From Spirochaeta sp. (GTDB lineage Bacteria > Spirochaetota > Spirochaetia > DSM-2461), in the NCBI GenBank assembly GCA_030635565.1, contig DAOVYP010000053.1, forward strand, positions 1-9,624: a DNA stretch of 9,624 bases, given 5' to 3'. The notes beneath the pieces are model-generated. The model worked only from the letters and a program-made list of their open reading frames with translations. It searched no databases and had not been told where the DNA came from. Both the position numbers and the translations under genes were made by a program. Below are positions 7,101 to 9,624 of this stretch, piece by piece. Position 1 is the stretch's first letter, and the number at the start of each line of letters is the position of its first letter.

Positions 7101-7636
7101 AAGAAATGACAGACAAGGCCCTGAGACTGGGCATTATCGGAGCGTTTGCGGCATTACTTCTGGCGATGGTGAATAATATTACCGAACCGCTTATCGCCGA
7201 ACGCAGGGCTCTGGAACTTACCGAGGCTCTCACGGTGCTCGCGGTTAACGGAACTCCCGGTGCCGCCGAAATAGAACCTGCACCCGGTGTGACTCAAAGA
7301 TGGCCGATCAAAGGCGGCAAAGGGTGGATCCTGGAACTCAGAGGCACAGGGTATGGGGGGCCCATGACCATCGTGGCGTCATATGACATCGACGGCTCAG
7401 TCATGGTGGCCCGCCTCATGAATAATAACGAAACAGTCGGATTCGGCAAGAAGGCCGAGGATCCTGGTTATATGAAAATCTTTGTCGGAACCGGCGGCGA
7501 AAGGACGGTCCCGCGGACAAAGGCCGACCTCGGCAGCAATGCCGATACCGTATCAGGTGCCACCGTCACCTTTGCCGGTATCACCGATGCGCTGAGGACC
7601 GGATCGGATCTCGTGAAAGAATGGGAGGGCCGATAG
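7097..7636 (+). CDS. rnfG: Rnf complex subunit RnfG (covalent FMN, single membrane anchor)
   Basis: RnfG is homologous to NqrC: one N-terminal membrane helix holds an outward-facing FMN-binding domain. This 179-residue protein has the anchor at about residues 9-26 (LRLGIIGAFAALLLAMVN) and then the soluble domain. The FMN-binding signature is complete: DTVSGATVT, with Thr156 as the residue to which the flavin transferase ApbE attaches FMN through a phosphoester bond. The preceding GFGKKAEDPGYM segment is also typical of the family (usually GLG...). The ATG at 7097 overlaps the rnfD stop (ATGA), with CGGAG about 7 bases upstream. Its stop shares one base with the GTG start of rnfE. Confidence 0.95.
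   Translation: MKEMTDKALRLGIIGAFAALLLAMVNNITEPLIAERRALELTEALTVLAVNGTPGAAEIEPAPGVTQRWPIKGGKGWILELRGTGYGGPMTIVASYDIDGSVMVARLMNNNETVGFGKKAEDPGYMKIFVGTGGERTVPRTKADLGSNADTVSGATVTFAGITDALRTGSDLVKEWEGR
7623..7629 (+). promoter_or_regulatory. Shine-Dalgarno site deciding the rnfE start
   Basis: GGGAGGG lies 6 bases before GTG 7636. An in-frame ATG at 7621 overlaps this site itself and would add five residues (MGGPI) not expected at the start of RnfE, so GTG 7636 is preferred. Confidence 0.6.
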
Positions 7637-8241
7637 TGAAAAATCTGTTTAAAGGATTGCTCAGGGAGAATCCCATTTTCGTCCTGGCTCTGGGCCTGTG
7701 TCCCGCCCTGGCGGTGTCCACCACGGTGAATAACGCCCTTGGAATGAGTGCCGCCACAATCGTTGTATTGATTGGTTCCAATCTCGTTATCAGCCTACTG
7801 CGCAAGCAGATTCCCGATGATATCCACATACCGGCCTACATCGTCATCATCGCCGCTTTTGTAACCCTGGTGGACATGGCCATGCAGGCCTATTTTCCGG
7901 CCCTATCCAAGTCTCTGGGTATCTTCATTCCCCTCATCGTAGTGAACTGCATCATCCTGGGACGGGCGGAAGCCTTCGCCAGGAAGAACACCGTTGGTGC
8001 TTCGGTTATTGACGCCATCGCCATGGGAGTGGGATTCACGGTGGGACTCACCGCCATCGCTCTGGTCCGTGAGGTATTCGGTGCCGGCACCATCACGATA
8101 TTCCCCGACGGCGGCGTCATTCGCATCCCCGGGCTGGTCGACAAACCGGCCCTGGTATTCGCTTTCCCGGCTGGTGCCCTCATCGTCATGGGATTTCTGC
8201 AGGCATTCTTCCGCTGGCTCGGAGAGGTGACGAATAAATGA
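7636..8241 (+). CDS. rnfE: Rnf complex subunit RnfE (integral membrane)
   Basis: RnfE is a six-helix membrane protein homologous to NqrD and pairs with RnfA in inverted orientation. Published Rnf/Nqr structures place an Fe-S centre between the two, bound by cysteines from each. This 201-residue protein starts (M)KNLFKGLLRENPIF, as is typical, and keeps both cysteines: Cys22 in LGLCPALAV and Cys105 in VVNCIILGRAEAFA. The segments NNALGMS, KQIPDDIHIPAYIVIIA and DAIAMGVGFT are also family landmarks. The start is GTG 7636, with GGGAGGG 6 bases upstream; it shares one base with the rnfG stop (TAGTG). The stop overlaps the rnfA ATG (ATGA). Confidence 0.96.
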   Translation: MKNLFKGLLRENPIFVLALGLCPALAVSTTVNNALGMSAATIVVLIGSNLVISLLRKQIPDDIHIPAYIVIIAAFVTLVDMAMQAYFPALSKSLGIFIPLIVVNCIILGRAEAFARKNTVGASVIDAIAMGVGFTVGLTAIALVREVFGAGTITIFPDGGVIRIPGLVDKPALVFAFPAGALIVMGFLQAFFRWLGEVTNK

Positions 8242-8831
8242 CATATATCGGAATTATTATTACCTATGTTTTCGTCAGCAATCTGGTGCTTTCGCAGTTC
8301 CTGGGGCTCTGCCCCTTCATCGGTGTATCCAAGAATACCGAGAGTGCTATGGGAATGGGATTCGCGGTCACTTTCGTCATGAGCCTTGCCACCCTGATCA
8401 CCTGGGCCCTGCAGCATTTCATCCTGGTGCCCCTTAACATCGTCTTTCTGCAGACCGTGACTTTTATCCTGGTGATCGCCTCCCTGGTTCAGCTTGTTGA
8501 GATGGTGGTACGAAAATACTCACCGCCCCTCTATCAGGCCCTGGGTATCTACCTGCCGCTCATCACAACCAACTGCGGTGTTCTGGGAATCGCGCTCATC
8601 AGCGTGAACAAGAGCTACGGTCCCATGGAAAGCTTCCTCGCCGGACTTTCCGCGGGCATCGGCTTCCTCATTGCCTTGCTGTTCATGTCCGGGATACGGG
8701 AACGCCTGGATACCGAAAAGGTGCCGAAGCATCTCAAGGGGGCGCCGATTGCTTTCATCTCCGGCGGTCTCATGGCCCTGGCATTCATGGCCTTCGACAG
8801 AGCTCTTCTGACGAATCTTATCGGAGGCTGA
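8238..8831 (+). CDS. rnfA: Rnf complex subunit RnfA (integral membrane)
   Basis: RnfA is the partner of RnfE, homologous to NqrE, with about six membrane helices. The 197-residue protein carries the family start MTYIGIIITYVFVSNLVLSQ and both ligands of the inter-subunit Fe-S site: Cys25 in LGLCPFIGVS and Cys113 in TTNCGVLGIAL. YLPLITTNC and AGLSAGIGF are further conserved segments. The ATG at 8238 overlaps the rnfE stop (ATGA), with GGAGAGG about 10 bases upstream. The gene ends 9 bases before rnfB. Similarity to RnfE in the two cysteine-bearing segments reflects the known duplication in the family; order in the operon and the YIGIIITYVFVSN start separate the two. Confidence 0.96.
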   Translation: MTYIGIIITYVFVSNLVLSQFLGLCPFIGVSKNTESAMGMGFAVTFVMSLATLITWALQHFILVPLNIVFLQTVTFILVIASLVQLVEMVVRKYSPPLYQALGIYLPLITTNCGVLGIALISVNKSYGPMESFLAGLSAGIGFLIALLFMSGIRERLDTEKVPKHLKGAPIAFISGGLMALAFMAFDRALLTNLIGG

Positions 8832-8840
8832 AGAATAGAC

Positions 8841-9624
8841 ATGGATAATATTCTGAGAATACTCGCTGCATTCCTGTCTACCTCAGCCTTTGCCGCCCTG
8901 CTGGGGTTGGGACTGGCCGCTGCCTCCAGAAAGCTGAAGGTAGAGAAGGACGAGAAGGTTGAAGCCATCAATGGGGTCCTTCCCGGTTTGAATTGCGGTG
9001 CCTGCGGTTACGCCGGTTGTGAATCATATGCCGAGGCCCTGGCTTCCGAGGCGGATACCGATATTGGAAAGTGCAGTCCCGGTGGAGCTGAGACCCTGAC
9101 CGGCCTGGGTGATATCCTGGGACTTGCTGTTGACGATTCGGCTGTCCGGATGGTAGCTCGGCTGGCATGCCTTGGAAACGACGAGGTAGCCGTAAAGGAA
9201 TTCCGGTACGAGGGATATGCCGACTGTGAATCGGCCTGGATGCAATTCGACGGTGACAAGGGCTGTAAATACGGTTGTCTGGGACTCGGATCCTGTGTCA
9301 AATCCTGTCCTGTGGATGCGATCGATTACACCGGCGACGGGCTTGTAATCGTGGATCCCGATAAATGTATCGCTTGTGAAATTTGCGTCGCCGTCTGTCC
9401 CACCGGCGTGATGAAGATGATACCTGCGGATGCCGACTGGTTCGTCGCCTGCAATTCGAAGGATAAGGCCAAGGTGACCAAAAGCCTCTGCAGCGCCGGT
9501 TGTATCGGCTGCCGTATTTGTGAGCGAAAATTTCCTGATGCCGGATTTGTTGTTACGGACAATCTCTCAATATTGGGGTACACTGGTAATACCGGGGAAG
9601 GGCGGGATGCAGCGGCAGCCGCCT
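8841..9624 (+). CDS. rnfB: Rnf complex subunit RnfB, 3'-truncated by window edge; second ferredoxin unit degenerate
   Basis: RnfB is the Fe-S subunit that accepts electrons from ferredoxin. The frame is open from ATG 8841 to the window end (261 codons). Residues 4-30 are the N-terminal membrane anchor. Next comes the RnfB-specific cluster motif, Cys52, 55, 60 and 78 (NCGACGYAGC ... KCSPGG). The first ferredoxin-like pair is intact: Cys142, 146, 152 and 156 (CKYGCLGLGSCVKSCP, the usual RnfB variant spacing) and Cys176, 179, 182 and 186 (CIACEICVAVCP). A third motif has Cys217, 221, 224 and 227, but the expected last Cys before Pro is Phe231 (codon TTT, 9531-9533). Where a fourth motif would follow, residues 247-261 read YTGNTGEGRDAAAAA with no Cys. 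The protein therefore looks like a long, clostridial-type RnfB with a partly lost second ferredoxin unit. The start lies 9 bases after the rnfA stop, with CGGAGG 13 bases upstream, a rather long spacing. The frame has no stop in the window. Confidence 0.95.
   Translation, partial: MDNILRILAAFLSTSAFAALLGLGLAAASRKLKVEKDEKVEAINGVLPGLNCGACGYAGCESYAEALASEADTDIGKCSPGGAETLTGLGDILGLAVDDSAVRMVARLACLGNDEVAVKEFRYEGYADCESAWMQFDGDKGCKYGCLGLGSCVKSCPVDAIDYTGDGLVIVDPDKCIACEICVAVCPTGVMKMIPADADWFVACNSKDKAKVTKSLCSAGCIGCRICERKFPDAGFVVTDNLSILGYTGNTGEGRDAAAAA

Noticed and set aside
7890..8417. Minus-strand open frames across the rnfE/rnfA junction
   Set aside because: They run antisense through two well-conserved membrane subunit genes and encode low-complexity His/Ser/Thr-rich sequence with no family signal.
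9531..9533. Phe231 in RnfB as a sign of a pseudogene or sequencing error
   Set aside because: The frame stays open for the rest of the window, and the following motif region also lacks its Cys residues in a consistent way. A lone base error or general decay is less likely than a lineage-specific cluster loss, though an error at this base cannot be excluded.
9326..9583. Minus-strand open frame in the last 300 bases
   Set aside because: The plus strand here is rnfB, which is open to the window edge with correctly spaced cysteine motifs; the antisense frame has none.

Overview
The window looks like chromosomal DNA from a strictly or mainly anaerobic bacterium. Its core is an rnf operon in the order C-D-G-E-A-B, the arrangement known from Clostridia, many Spirochaetes and Bacteroidetes, unlike the enterobacterial order ABCDGE. 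By eye the DNA is moderately GC-rich, with purine-rich Shine-Dalgarno sites throughout. The lineage cannot be fixed from sequence alone. A P-loop/Asp23-like protein recalls proteins I associate with Firmicutes-type anaerobes, and a spirochaete is also possible. There are no RNA genes, mobile elements, CRISPR arrays or long repeats, and no gene-free stretch over 300 bases.

Layout. Positions 1-419 hold the C-terminal part of a UDP-glucose 6-dehydrogenase-like gene. It overlaps by 8 bases an M3-family oligoendopeptidase (pepF-like, 412-2163). Convergent to these, on the minus strand, is a P-loop ATP-binding protein whose C-terminus resembles the Asp23/Gls24 family (2169-3140). A 94-base divergent spacer (3141-3234) carries promoter-like hexamers for both directions. 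To its right, all on the plus strand, come an unrecognised multi-pass membrane protein (3235-4758), rnfC, rnfD, rnfG, rnfE, rnfA and the first 261 codons of rnfB, which runs off the window end.

How the genes work together. RnfB and RnfC are the Fe-S/flavin redox subunits, RnfD and RnfG carry covalently bound FMN, and RnfA/RnfE form the inverted-topology membrane pair with a shared Fe-S site. Together they pass electrons between reduced ferredoxin and NAD+ and couple this to Na+ or H+ export. Nearly every junction is a 1-4 base overlap or a 3-9 base gap, so the cluster looks translationally coupled. The unknown membrane gene shares an ATGA overlap with rnfC, so it is probably part of the same transcript.

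Main points for a second look: (1) RnfB has a normal first ferredoxin-like cluster pair, but the second pair appears to have lost the ligands of one [4Fe-4S] cluster while keeping the others; (2) the uncharacterised membrane protein is coupled to rnfC; (3) a P-loop domain is fused to an Asp23-like domain; (4) the RnfD flavinylation motif is variant (SGPT) while that of RnfG is canonical (SGAT).
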